DNA of 6,849 nt, from positions 1 through 6,849 of the forward strand of contig QHXA01000300.1 of NCBI GenBank assembly GCA_003222755.1, written 5' to 3'. The stretch's first letter is position 1; every line of letters begins with the position of its first letter. Positions 1-6,236 of this stretch are shown here, one piece after another. The DNA is from Acidobacteriota bacterium. GTDB taxonomy: Bacteria > Acidobacteriota > Terriglobia > 20CM-2-55-15. Below the pieces are notes generated by a model, which was not told the DNA's origin, made no database searches, and worked only from the letters and a program-made list of their open reading frames with translations. The translations under genes and the position numbers were made by a program.

Positions 1-498
1 GTTTACGTAAGTTCCGGCTTGCCTGCGGGCGTGAAGTACCAGACTCCGACTGATTCGAAGGAGATCAACCAAGAGAACTGCCACTACATTCCTCACGTCT
101 TCACGATGATGACGAATCAACCATTGAAGGTGAAGAACAGTGACTCGACTCTCCACAACATTCACGCGTGGGCTGAAAAGAATCAGCAGTTCAACGTCGG
201 ACAGCCGGTGAAGAATATGTTTAACGAGACGAAGTTCTCGAATCCCGAAGTTCCACTACCGATCCGATGCGACGTTCATAAGTGGATGGGCGCTTTTGTC
301 GGTGTGTTTGACCACCCGTTCCATACCGTTTCCATGAAGGGCGGGACCTTCGAGCTGAAGCTTCCTCCGGGCAATTACGAGATCACGGCCTGGCACGAGA
401 AATACGGCAAAAAGACGATGATGGTCCAAGTCGGCGACAACGATAAGAAGGAAGTCAATTTCACGTTCAGCGCGAACGACAAAGGCACCGCGGATTAA
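1..498 (+). CDS. Cupredoxin-like protein with C-terminal carboxypeptidase-regulatory-like domain (5' end missing)
   Basis: The frame is open from base 1 to a TAA at 496-498, giving 165 visible residues, so the true start lies left of the window. A TTG at 19 could be read as a start, but the residues before it (VYVSSG) read as continuous domain sequence. The first part looks like a cupredoxin fold. It has a PHVFTM strand (residues 31-36), then NSDSTLHNIHAW (46-57), which resembles the plastocyanin N...PHN ligand loop, then RCDVHKWM (89-96). Candidate type-1 copper ligands are H52, C90, H93 and M96; the C-x2-H-x2-M spacing is shorter than plastocyanin's C-x2-H-x4-M. From about residue 105 (HPFHTV...GGTFELKLPPGNYEITAWHEKYG) the sequence looks like a carboxypeptidase-regulatory-like beta-sandwich. 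Such proteins are usually exported, but the signal peptide is outside the window. A role in respiratory electron transfer or copper handling is inferred from the downstream haem A/SCO operon. It might otherwise be annotated as a methylamine-utilization-like protein. Confidence 0.85.
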   Translation, partial: VYVSSGLPAGVKYQTPTDSKEINQENCHYIPHVFTMMTNQPLKVKNSDSTLHNIHAWAEKNQQFNVGQPVKNMFNETKFSNPEVPLPIRCDVHKWMGAFVGVFDHPFHTVSMKGGTFELKLPPGNYEITAWHEKYGKKTMMVQVGDNDKKEVNFTFSANDKGTAD

Positions 499-503
499 GT
501 ATG

Positions 504-563
504 CGCACCGCGGAGCGGTGCAAGGAGATTAGCCAGGGGTACGCGTTCTTTCTGTACCCCTGG
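504..563 (-). repeat. Half-copy of dispersed hairpin repeat, inverted relative to the copy at 584-714
   Basis: This 60 bp segment matches 3568-3627 with about 7 differences by eye. It holds two perfect hairpins. The first is GCACCGC / GGA loop / GCGGTGC (505-521). The second has a 10 bp stem CCAGGGGTAC (533-542) pairing with GTACCCCTGG (554-563) around an 11-base loop. It starts 6 bases after the stop codon of the cupredoxin gene. No U-tract follows the second stem, so it is not a canonical intrinsic terminator, although it could fold in the mRNA 3' end. Confidence 0.85.
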
Positions 564-583
564 TAGTGAAATATACCAACGAT

Positions 584-714
584 CGCACTCCGGCGGGGGT
601 GCGAGGAGTCCTCGACACCTTTTCAGGGTGCGGGCTCCAGAGCGTCAACGTATTCCAGGGGTACGCAAAAAACGCGTACCCTTGGCTAATTTCCCAGCAC
701 CGCTCCGCGGTGCG
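584..714 (+). repeat. Dispersed ~131 bp structured repeat, copy 1
   Basis: This segment is the reverse complement of 3568-3699 with about 11 differences by eye, roughly 92% identity. It contains an imperfect CACC...GGGTG hairpin around 616-630. Next is a 12 bp stem CCAGGGGTACGC (655-666) pairing with GCGTACCCTTGG (674-685) around an AAAAAAC loop, with one G-T pair. Last is GCACCGC / TCC / GCGGTGC (697-713). With the half-copy at 504-563 it forms a larger imperfect palindrome. No transposase is encoded, so it resembles a REP/BIME-like or MITE-like non-autonomous element. It lies upstream of ctaA and happens to be open in the ctaA frame. Confidence 0.88.
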
Positions 715-745
715 AAAATGTCAAAACTCCACGCCGCTCCGCGGC
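715..745 (+). repeat. AAATGTC-AAACTCCA motif plus small hairpin just upstream of ctaA
   Basis: AAAATGTCAAAACTCCA (715-731) directly follows the last hairpin of repeat copy 1. Near-identical motifs occur at 6424-6440 and 6576-6592 (+) and at 6326-6341 (-). It is followed by GCCGC / TCC / GCGGC (733-745), a 5 bp hairpin with the same TCC loop as the larger repeat hairpin. The hairpin ends immediately before the weak Shine-Dalgarno of ctaA. The function is unknown; the motif may be the edge of the repeat family. Confidence 0.5.
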
Positions 746-750
746 TGGAA
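746..750 (+). promoter_or_regulatory. Weak ribosome binding site for ctaA
   Basis: TGGAA lies 7 bases before the ATG at 758-760. It supports that start over the in-frame upstream codons, which fall inside the dispersed repeat. It directly abuts the 733-745 hairpin. Confidence 0.4.
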
Positions 751-757
751 ATCATCC

Positions 758-1711
758 ATGCGCGACGAAAATATTGCTCTCCACCGATTCGCCGTGTTCA
801 CAGCGTGCTGCACCGCGCTTCTCATCTTCGTGGGCGGCTTGGTGACGAGTACCCAATCCGGCCTTAGCGTGCCGGATTGGCCTACCACGTACGGTCGGAA
901 CATGTTTGCATTTCCGTATTCAAAATGGGTGGGGGGAATCTTCTATGAACATGGCCACCGGCTGCTGGCTTCCTTCGTCGGCTTTCTCACCGTGATTCTG
1001 ACGATTTGGATGTGGGCAAAGGAAAGGCGCCGATGGGTGCGATGGCTTAGCACCGCAGCACTGGGTGCCGTCATACTTCAAGGCGTGCTCGGCGGGCTAA
1101 CCGTCATTTTCCTTCTGCCTGCCTGGATCTCAACCGTGCACGCGTGCCTTGCGCAAACGTTCTTTTGCACCGTAATCGCTCTCGCCGTGTTCACGTCGCC
1201 GCGCTGGAAGCGTGGTTTACCTCTGGTGAAATCTCGGGCCGAAAGCATTCCATTGCAGACGTTGTGCGCAGTCACAACGGCCGCCGTGTACGCGCAGCTG
1301 ATTCTTGGCGCGCTAATGCGACATACGAACGCAGGTCTGGCGATTCCGGACTTTCCGCTCGCCTTGGGGCATGTCATTCCGCCATTCACTTCGAATAAGA
1401 TCGTCATTCATTTTGCACATCGTGTTGGAGCGGTTGTCGTCGCTACCATGATTGTGTGGACATTTTCTCGCATCGCGCGCTCGTACTCGGATCATCGGTT
1501 GCTGTTTCGGCCCGCACTGACGATGCTCGTTCTTGTAGGCATTCAACTCATACTGGGCGCGATCACAGTCTGGACAGCGAAGGCCGTCATACCAACGACC
1601 GCGCACGTTCTCACAGGAGCGCTGGTGCTCGGCACGTCTTTTTTGCTGACCCTTAGGGCTTATGCGATGGTAGTCGTGAGCGTATCCGCCGAGTATAGAG
1701 GCGCTCTATGA
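758..1711 (+). CDS. ctaA: Haem A synthase (COX15/CtaA family)
   Basis: CtaA oxidises the C8 methyl of haem O to a formyl group, giving haem A for aa3-type cytochrome c oxidase. It is an inner-membrane protein. Starting at ATG 758 the product has 317 residues, normal for the family, with about eight hydrophobic segments. Diagnostic motifs are GGLVTSTQSGLSVPDWPTTYG (residues 26-46) and EHGHR (64-68), then H128, then a second-half repeat with MRHTNAGLAIPDFP (187-200) and HFAHR (218-222), then H283. H67, H128, H221 and H283 are the expected haem-ligand histidines, and E64 matches the conserved glutamate. The two halves show the typical internal duplication. The frame stays open 64 codons upstream to 566, but that stretch is dispersed-repeat sequence with no family similarity, so I reject it as N-terminus. 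The gene overlaps ctaB by ATGA (1708-1711), suggesting translational coupling. Confidence 0.95.
   Translation: MRDENIALHRFAVFTACCTALLIFVGGLVTSTQSGLSVPDWPTTYGRNMFAFPYSKWVGGIFYEHGHRLLASFVGFLTVILTIWMWAKERRRWVRWLSTAALGAVILQGVLGGLTVIFLLPAWISTVHACLAQTFFCTVIALAVFTSPRWKRGLPLVKSRAESIPLQTLCAVTTAAVYAQLILGALMRHTNAGLAIPDFPLALGHVIPPFTSNKIVIHFAHRVGAVVVATMIVWTFSRIARSYSDHRLLFRPALTMLVLVGIQLILGAITVWTAKAVIPTTAHVLTGALVLGTSFLLTLRAYAMVVVSVSAEYRGAL
1697..1701 (+). promoter_or_regulatory. Ribosome binding site for ctaB
   Basis: AGAGG inside the end of ctaA lies 6 bases before the ctaB ATG at 1708. It supports the overlapping start. Confidence 0.55.
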
Positions 1712-2562
1712 GCCTTCAACAACCGGCAATCTCGGATTTTGTTGAGCTCACCAAGCCCCGAATCACCTTCCTCGTTCTAATTACGACGGTCGTTGGCTTC
1801 TACATGGCATCTCGAGATCGGTTCAACCTCTTGCTGCTACTTCACACAGTCCTCGGCACGGGCCTCGTCGCGAGCGGTGCGAGCGCACTCAATCAATATT
1901 TCGAACGCGATCTGGATTCGCGCATGCTGCGCACGAGAAACCGGCCGCTGCCGGATGGTCGTCTGTTCGCGAATGACGCGCTTATTTTCTCGTCCGTTGT
2001 GTCCGCGCTCGGCATTGCATACCTGATGGTTTTCGTGAATGGCCTTACGGCGGCGCTCGGTGTGGCGACCTTGGCTGGATATATTCTTGTGTACACGCCG
2101 CTCAAAACGCGAACAAAGCTGTGCACGCTGATCGGAGCATTTCCCGGCGCTGCTCCTCCGGTCATGGGATGGACTGCGGCACGCGGCGAAATCGACGCTG
2201 TCGCTCTATCGCTGTTCGCAATCTTGTTTCTATGGCAGATGCCTCACTTCTTCGCGATAGCATGGATCTTCACGGACGATTACGGCCGCGCCGGCTTCTC
2301 AATTCACACCAGCGGCGAAAGCACAGGACGGCAAATCATCTTCTACTGTTGCGCGCTCATTCCAGTGAGCGTACTGCCGACATTCTTCGGATTGACAGGC
2401 ATGACATATCTGTTCGGCGCAATTTTGCTGGGCTTCGTCTATTTGGGCTATGGCATCGCTGTGGCATTGTTCCGCTCGAACATGTACGCGCATCGGCTGC
2501 TCCGAATTTCGGTCCTGTATCTGCCGGCTCTCCTCGTCCTGATGATGATTGACAAGATGTAG
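1708..2562 (+). CDS. ctaB: Protoheme IX farnesyltransferase (haem O synthase)
   Basis: CtaB (CyoE/COX10, UbiA prenyltransferase superfamily) transfers a farnesyl group from farnesyl diphosphate to the vinyl group of haem B, making haem O, the substrate of CtaA encoded just upstream. The protein has 284 residues, the usual length, with about nine hydrophobic segments. Family hallmarks are LTKPRIT (14-20), the Asp-rich prenyl-diphosphate/Mg motif NQYFERDLDSRM with RTRNRPLP (62-82), YTPLKTRT (129-136), GAFPGAAPPVMGW (143-155), LWQMPHFFAIAW (175-186) and the second polar loop DDYGRAGF (190-197). All expected acidic residues are visible and no damage is seen. It starts inside the last codon of ctaA and ends 1 base before the SCO gene start. 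Confidence 0.96.
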   Translation: MSLQQPAISDFVELTKPRITFLVLITTVVGFYMASRDRFNLLLLLHTVLGTGLVASGASALNQYFERDLDSRMLRTRNRPLPDGRLFANDALIFSSVVSALGIAYLMVFVNGLTAALGVATLAGYILVYTPLKTRTKLCTLIGAFPGAAPPVMGWTAARGEIDAVALSLFAILFLWQMPHFFAIAWIFTDDYGRAGFSIHTSGESTGRQIIFYCCALIPVSVLPTFFGLTGMTYLFGAILLGFVYLGYGIAVALFRSNMYAHRLLRISVLYLPALLVLMMIDKM

Positions 2563-2563
2563 T

Positions 2564-3136
2564 ATGAAGAACTTTGTAATCACCGCGCTTAGCCTGTGTC
2601 TCTCTGTCTCTGTGGTTGTCTCCGGCTGCAAGCGCGAGCAGGAACTAACCAGGTTCTACCCTCTTCCGGATTTTTCCCTCATCGATCAAACGAACAGGAC
2701 CGTAACGCTTGCTGATCTCGAGAACAAAGTGTGGGTAGCGGACTTCATCTTCACGAACTGCGGCGGAACATGCCCCATGATGACCGACAAAATGCGAAAG
2801 CTGCAGGACACGGTGCCCAAAGAAATCCGCCTGGTGTCGTTTACGGTCGACCCCGGTCGAGATACGCCGAAAGCTCTAGCTGTGTATGCTGCGGAACATG
2901 GCGCCAGCGCGGATCGGTGGTTGTTCCTCACGGGAGATAAACAGTCGTTATACGAGCTTTGTATGAACGGCTTCAAACTTCCGGTTGATGATTCAGGCGG
3001 AACTGCTACCGAGCCGATCACGCACAGCACCCGCTTTGTGTTGGTGGACAAGCGAGGCGAGATCCGCGGCTACTATAGCGGAACGGAAGAAGAAGATTTG
3101 AAGCGACTGGCTTCCGACGCAAAAAAACTTCTATGA
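2564..3136 (+). CDS. SCO1/SenC family copper chaperone / thiol oxidoreductase lipoprotein
   Basis: SCO proteins bind copper through a CxxxC pair and a distal His, and act as copper chaperones or thiol reductases in assembly of the CuA centre of cytochrome c oxidase. The start at ATG 2564 gives 190 residues. An in-frame TTG at 2549 would add five residues but lies inside ctaB and spoils the signal peptide start. A lipoprotein signal runs from MKNFVITALS to the lipobox VSGC, with C22 the likely lipidated residue. The thioredoxin-like domain shows FIFTNCGGTCPMM (C66 and C70), SFTVDPGRDTP (92-102) and the copper-ligand histidine in ITHSTRFVLVD (H154). No strong Shine-Dalgarno is visible, so translation probably depends on coupling with ctaB. 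It overlaps the DUF420 gene by ATGA (3133-3136). Confidence 0.94.
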   Translation: MKNFVITALSLCLSVSVVVSGCKREQELTRFYPLPDFSLIDQTNRTVTLADLENKVWVADFIFTNCGGTCPMMTDKMRKLQDTVPKEIRLVSFTVDPGRDTPKALAVYAAEHGASADRWLFLTGDKQSLYELCMNGFKLPVDDSGGTATEPITHSTRFVLVDKRGEIRGYYSGTEEEDLKRLASDAKKLL

Positions 3137-3549
3137 TCGGCATCGCAGATCTGGCGACAGTCAATGCCGGCCTGAACGCTACCGCCGCCGTCCTCATCGG
3201 CACTGGGTTCTACTTCATTAAGCAAAAAAATATCCAGGCTCATAAAGCATGCATGCTTGCGGCGATGGTGGTGTCTGCGCTGTTCCTCACGTCCTATCTG
3301 GTTTACCACTACAACGTCGGCAGCGTGCGATTCACGAAGCAGGGCTGGATGCGGGACGTCTATTTTCCGCTGCTGATCACGCATACCGTTTTAGCGGCTG
3401 TCGTCCTGCCTATGGTATTGAGGACCGGCTTTCTTGCAGCGACGGGCCGGTTCGGCAAACACGTCCGCATCGCCCGTTGGACGTTTCCAGTCTGGATGTA
3501 CGTGTCCGTTACGGGCGTGATCGTTTACGTGATGCTGTGTAGACTGTAG
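3133..3549 (+). CDS. DUF420 membrane protein (YozB/CtaM-like oxidase maturation factor)
   Basis: The product is a 138-residue integral membrane protein with four predicted helices (roughly 9-28, 39-59, 78-97 and 118-135). Conserved features of the DUF420 family are AHKACM (36-41, H37), SYLVYHY (54-60, H59), the QGW loop (70-72), ITHTVLA (82-88, H84) and HVRIARWTFPVWMYVSVTGV (110-129). Histidines placed near the membrane faces are typical. The family includes B. subtilis YozB and S. aureus CtaM, and CtaM is reported to be needed for activity of an aa3-type haem-copper oxidase. The position as last gene of a haem A/SCO operon supports the same job here. The start overlaps the SCO stop, so translation is probably coupled. 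The exact biochemical role is not known. Confidence 0.92.
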   Translation: MIGIADLATVNAGLNATAAVLIGTGFYFIKQKNIQAHKACMLAAMVVSALFLTSYLVYHYNVGSVRFTKQGWMRDVYFPLLITHTVLAAVVLPMVLRTGFLAATGRFGKHVRIARWTFPVWMYVSVTGVIVYVMLCRL

Positions 3550-3567
3550 GGGCGGTCTACAGCCCAA

Positions 3568-3699
3568 CGCACCGCGAAGCGGTGCTGGGAAATTAGCCAG
3601 GGGTACGCGTTTTTTGCGTACCCCTGGAATACGTCGACAACTCTGGAATCCGCACCCTGAAAGGGTGTCGCGGACTCCTCGCACCCCTGCCGGCGTGCG
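3568..3699 (-). repeat. Dispersed ~131 bp structured repeat, copy 2 (inverted)
   Basis: This is the reverse complement of 584-714 with about 11 differences, including one single-base indel. Hairpins seen on the plus strand are GCACCGC / GAA / GCGGTGC (3569-3585), a perfect 12 bp stem CCAGGGGTACGC (3597-3608) with GCGTACCCCTGG (3616-3627) around GTTTTTT, and CACCCT / GAA / AGGGTG (3653-3667). It lies in the convergent gap between the DUF420 gene and the M14 gene. Stems are conserved between copies and the loop of the central hairpin is complementary between orientations, as expected for inverted copies. Confidence 0.88.
3597..3627. terminator. Strong hairpin in convergent intergenic region, possible bidirectional terminator
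   Basis: A perfect 12 bp GC-rich stem (3597-3608 with 3616-3627) sits between two converging genes, 48 bases after the DUF420 stop and 82 bases beyond the M14 stop. It belongs to repeat copy 2. No U-run follows the stem on either strand, so it is not a classical intrinsic terminator. Termination or mRNA-end protection is inferred from position only. Confidence 0.35.
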
Positions 3700-3708
3700 C
3701 GTGGTGTG

Positions 3709-4836
3709 TTAGCGCGGGAGATAGATCCCGTTGAACAACAGCTTGTAGGTGCCGTGCGGCTGTGAGCGGAAAAGGATCTCCGGACCGTAGAGGACCAGCT
3801 TACCCTTGCCTACGTTCAGCTCGACAACGGCAGCGGCACCCTCGAGAACTTTTTGACCCCATGCCCAACCGCTGCGCAAGGGCTCGGCGGAATCGTACCA
3901 GGCGATAACATTGCCGCCCGACTTCAGGCGAAATGCGGGGCTGTTATCGAAGAAGAAGTCCGCGTGTTCGGGCATGCCGTATCCCAACGGGTTGGCATTC
4001 TCGACTCGTGCCTGTAGCAGCGAACCAGGCACATAGAAATCGCGCCGAGTGAGATTTTCGAGTGCGTTGGTGAATGGCAAATCGAGTTGATATGCCAGTT
4101 TGGTCGACTTGCCTATCGCTAGGATTGTTCCGCCATCCTCCAGAAATGTTTTCAGCTGCGGGACCGGTGTTGTTGTCGCATCATCGACCAGGATGAGCAC
4201 ATTGAATTTTTGTGCCAGGTTTGTCTTTTCGAGAGCCTCGGGCAACAGGACCGTGTAGGGGAACTCGAATTTTTCCAGAACGTATCGTGTCCAGCCTGAG
4301 GCGACAGAGCCGCCCGGCCGGTCCCATAACGCAATCCGCGCCTGCTGCAATTTGAAGGCTTCTGCCTGAGGCATTGCGGCGACCGCATCGAAAGACAATC
4401 CGATTTCTTGTGCCAGTCTCTGAAGCTTTCGGAGCGTGCCGGCTTTGGCCGGAATGAATTGCTCTCCAGCAGGATACGTTTTCCCATTGGCCGAGAACGA
4501 ACTCTTGAACCAATACACCTCCTCGTTATTTTCGAGCATCCGATTGACAGCAATAAAAGAATCGTTGACCTCATGACTCAGCAGGTAACCGGCCGGGTTT
4601 GCAACATCGGTAATCTTGCCGGCAGGCGGTTTGATTTCCTGCCGGAGTACCTCGAAGGGTCCGTCGAAGCCGTCCAGAATCCGGGCAAACTTCACACCCA
4701 TTTGAAAAGCCAGTGTCCAGCCCGCGATATCGTACGGCGGAGTCGGCGCCGCGCCTGGGTAGGCAAAATCATCCGGATGATCTTGTGGCTCGAACATATC
4801 GAGCACCTGTGGACGAAACGCCTGCGCGGTTTTCAC
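3709..4836 (-). CDS. C-terminal part of frameshifted M14 carboxypeptidase
   Basis: This frame carries the C-terminal ~375 residues of a protein whose catalytic domain is encoded at 4833-6236. The apparent GTG start (4836-4834) is probably an internal valine: the codons just before it in the same frame read NDGKIYPAGSYVV and continue into KTAQAFRPQ. A similar block, ANGKTYPAG, recurs at residues 116-124, which supports the upstream codons being real coding sequence. Later blocks include ALWDRPGGSVASGWTRYVLE (169-188), FNVLILVDDA (211-220), FLEDGGTILAIGKST (231-245) and GKLVLYGPEILFRSQPHGTY (345-364). This looks like a class I glutamine-amidotransferase-like fold. No G-x-C-x-G nucleophile elbow is seen, so a structural rather than amidotransferase role is likely. 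It has no signal peptide of its own. A GTGA overlap with the upstream frame could still allow coupled translation. Confidence 0.8.
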   Translation of the reverse strand: MKTAQAFRPQVLDMFEPQDHPDDFAYPGAAPTPPYDIAGWTLAFQMGVKFARILDGFDGPFEVLRQEIKPPAGKITDVANPAGYLLSHEVNDSFIAVNRMLENNEEVYWFKSSFSANGKTYPAGEQFIPAKAGTLRKLQRLAQEIGLSFDAVAAMPQAEAFKLQQARIALWDRPGGSVASGWTRYVLEKFEFPYTVLLPEALEKTNLAQKFNVLILVDDATTTPVPQLKTFLEDGGTILAIGKSTKLAYQLDLPFTNALENLTRRDFYVPGSLLQARVENANPLGYGMPEHADFFFDNSPAFRLKSGGNVIAWYDSAEPLRSGWAWGQKVLEGAAAVVELNVGKGKLVLYGPEILFRSQPHGTYKLLFNGIYLPR

Positions 4837-6236
4837 AACATACGATCCGGCCGGATAAATCTTACCGTCGTTGCGCGGAGCACGGTCACGCCGTTCTTGA
4901 TAAGCGCATTGGCGAACTTCGTTGCCGTCAGAAAATCGGGCTGGTCCGCCGGAATGACGTAACCTCGCGCATCGCGCGCTGCGGGCGTACGTAATTCATC
5001 GCGTGTTTTGGCAGTTCTCAGCCGCCGCGGCGTCACTGTCCAGGTATCGCGGCTGCCGCGCTCGATTGAATTCCGGCCCATCCGATAAATGTCGAACAGT
5101 ATCCGGTCTTTATTACGTGACGCGTAGTCGAGAACAGCGCGATTGGCAGTGATCGAATACTCGATGGACTGGCGGAAACGCCACTTTTGCTGAGGATCAA
5201 TGGGAAAAGGTGTATCGGTTTTCGGCAGAGCTTTATCCGGTACGAATGGAATATCGATTGGTGTCGGACTGCCGATAGTTTCAGTCAGCAATCCAATTTG
5301 GTTGTGAAAATACGGGCTCGTCCGGAGGCCGCCGTTCCACCACGTCGAATAATTCGCGCCGGAACGCGAGGTCACACCCGGCTTGCCTTCCACGACGAAA
5401 CGGCTGTGCATGGCCGCGCCGACTTCGTCCAGCAGCGTGATGGCCATTGGATCCAAGAAGTAATTAAATGGATCGCGGAAAGGCGGCGAGAACATCACGG
5501 CGCCGGCCGGCCCGGTCTGGTGGTGGTCATAGACGATTTGCGGGAACCAGTCGCGGAAAAGGACTCTGTTGATCGCGTCGGTTTCCGCGAGCGCGCTCAT
5601 GTAGAAGTCCCGGTTGTCATCGTGTCCGGCATACTTGTTGTAGAGTCGCGGAATACCATTCAATGTTCGCCGTAGGGGATCGCGCTCCTTCATGTACCAG
5701 TTGGATACCAGTTCCATGCCATCGGGATTCACAAGGCAGTTCAGAATAATGACGTCGTTTAGAAAGCGAAGCGTCTCCGCATCGGTGCGGCTGACGAGCT
5801 GATAGATATTTTCGATGAGCTGATGAGATCCAAGCACTTCTGTGGCGTGAATGCCTCCATTGATCCAGACCACCGCCTTGCCTTCGTCTGCGAGCGTCCG
5901 CGCTTGATCATCCGTCAGACCCTCTGCATGAGCCAGGCGTTCCGAAATTTCTTTGTATCGAGCGAGTTTCTTCTGGTTCTCAGGAGAAGTAACAATGGCG
6001 AGATACATTGTGCGGTCTTCGGATGATTTGCCGATCTCCTGCACGGTCAGGCGGTCCGATTCTCGATCGAGCTTCTTCAGATAATCGGCATACTGCGTGT
6101 AATTCACCAGAACGTAGTCGTCGCCGATGTTGAACCCAAACTGCTCCTTTGGCGTGGTGATCTTGGTCTGGGCTTGAACTGCTGCCAGCCAGAGTAAGGC
6201 GACAAAGATCAATAGAGGCCGAATTGCGCGGCTCAT
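4833..6236 (-). CDS. Secreted M14-family zinc carboxypeptidase, catalytic part (frameshifted gene)
   Basis: The 467-residue frame starts at ATG 6236-6234. A signal peptide (residues 1-22, ending VQA before QTKIT) predicts export. The peptidase_M14 domain shows GGIHATE (127-133), with H130 and E133 as the HxxE zinc ligands. NPDG (170-173) and the NR pair (208-209) fit the substrate carboxylate/oxyanion region. YDHHQTGP (236-243) supplies the third zinc ligand H238 or H239, and LLTETIGSP (316-324) contributes the likely catalytic E319. The family removes C-terminal residues from peptides; substrate preference cannot be read here. After about residue 455 (GVTVLRA) the frame leaves family-like sequence and stops at 4833-4835, while the expected continuation is in the next frame. 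The intact gene would encode roughly 840 residues. The catalytic domain itself looks complete, so a truncated active enzyme is possible. No strong Shine-Dalgarno precedes the ATG. Confidence 0.88.
   Translation of the reverse strand: MSRAIRPLLIFVALLWLAAVQAQTKITTPKEQFGFNIGDDYVLVNYTQYADYLKKLDRESDRLTVQEIGKSSEDRTMYLAIVTSPENQKKLARYKEISERLAHAEGLTDDQARTLADEGKAVVWINGGIHATEVLGSHQLIENIYQLVSRTDAETLRFLNDVIILNCLVNPDGMELVSNWYMKERDPLRRTLNGIPRLYNKYAGHDDNRDFYMSALAETDAINRVLFRDWFPQIVYDHHQTGPAGAVMFSPPFRDPFNYFLDPMAITLLDEVGAAMHSRFVVEGKPGVTSRSGANYSTWWNGGLRTSPYFHNQIGLLTETIGSPTPIDIPFVPDKALPKTDTPFPIDPQQKWRFRQSIEYSITANRAVLDYASRNKDRILFDIYRMGRNSIERGSRDTWTVTPRRLRTAKTRDELRTPAARDARGYVIPADQPDFLTATKFANALIKNGVTVLRATTVRFIRPDRML
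4855..4880 (-). other. Frameshift junction in the M14 gene
   Basis: On the minus strand the upstream frame reads V-L-R-A up to codon GCA (4874-4872). The next frame reads N-D-G-K-I-Y from AAC (4872-4870) onward. Moving between frames needs one inserted base (or the loss of two). The apparent lesion is therefore a deletion of one base, or of 3n+1 bases, somewhere near 4867-4880. No heptameric slippery site is visible here. Confidence 0.7.

Larger units (their letters stand above)
758..3549 (+). other. Cytochrome c oxidase assembly operon (ctaA-ctaB-sco-DUF420)
   Basis: Four same-strand genes follow one another with junctions of -4, +1 and -4 bases, so they are almost certainly co-transcribed. 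All four act in making haem A or in cofactor insertion for a haem-copper oxidase. No clear promoter was found between 499 and 757, where the sequence is mostly repeat. The operon may be read from upstream through the cupredoxin gene or from a promoter I cannot recognise. Confidence 0.85.

Noticed and set aside
504..714. CRISPR array or origin-type iterons
   Set aside because: There are no equal-length direct repeats with unique spacers; the repetition is inverted and hairpin-based.
566..757. N-terminal 64-codon extension of ctaA
   Set aside because: The stretch is dispersed-repeat DNA with hairpins, has no CtaA-like sequence, and the ATG at 758 gives the usual family length with a weak RBS.
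1078..1407. Minus-strand ORF of 109 codons inside ctaA, and similar overlapping ORFs in ctaB, SCO and M14 genes
   Set aside because: They overlap strongly supported genes, have no RBS or recognisable domains, and read as antisense or shifted-frame shadows.
2549..2563. TTG start for the SCO gene inside ctaB
   Set aside because: ATG 2564 directly begins a good lipoprotein signal peptide (MKNFVITALS to VSGC); the TTG adds five unhelpful residues.
3562..3715. Repeat copy 2 as an integron attC site
   Set aside because: GCCCAAC at 3562-3568 fits an R'' consensus, but no matching GTTRRRY core is found at the other end (GTTAGCG does not fit), no integrase is present, and the flanking genes are not cassettes.
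4833..4880. Programmed -1 ribosomal frameshift joining the two M14 frames
   Set aside because: No X XXY YYZ slippery heptamer or clear downstream structure is visible at the junction; mutation or sequence error is simpler.
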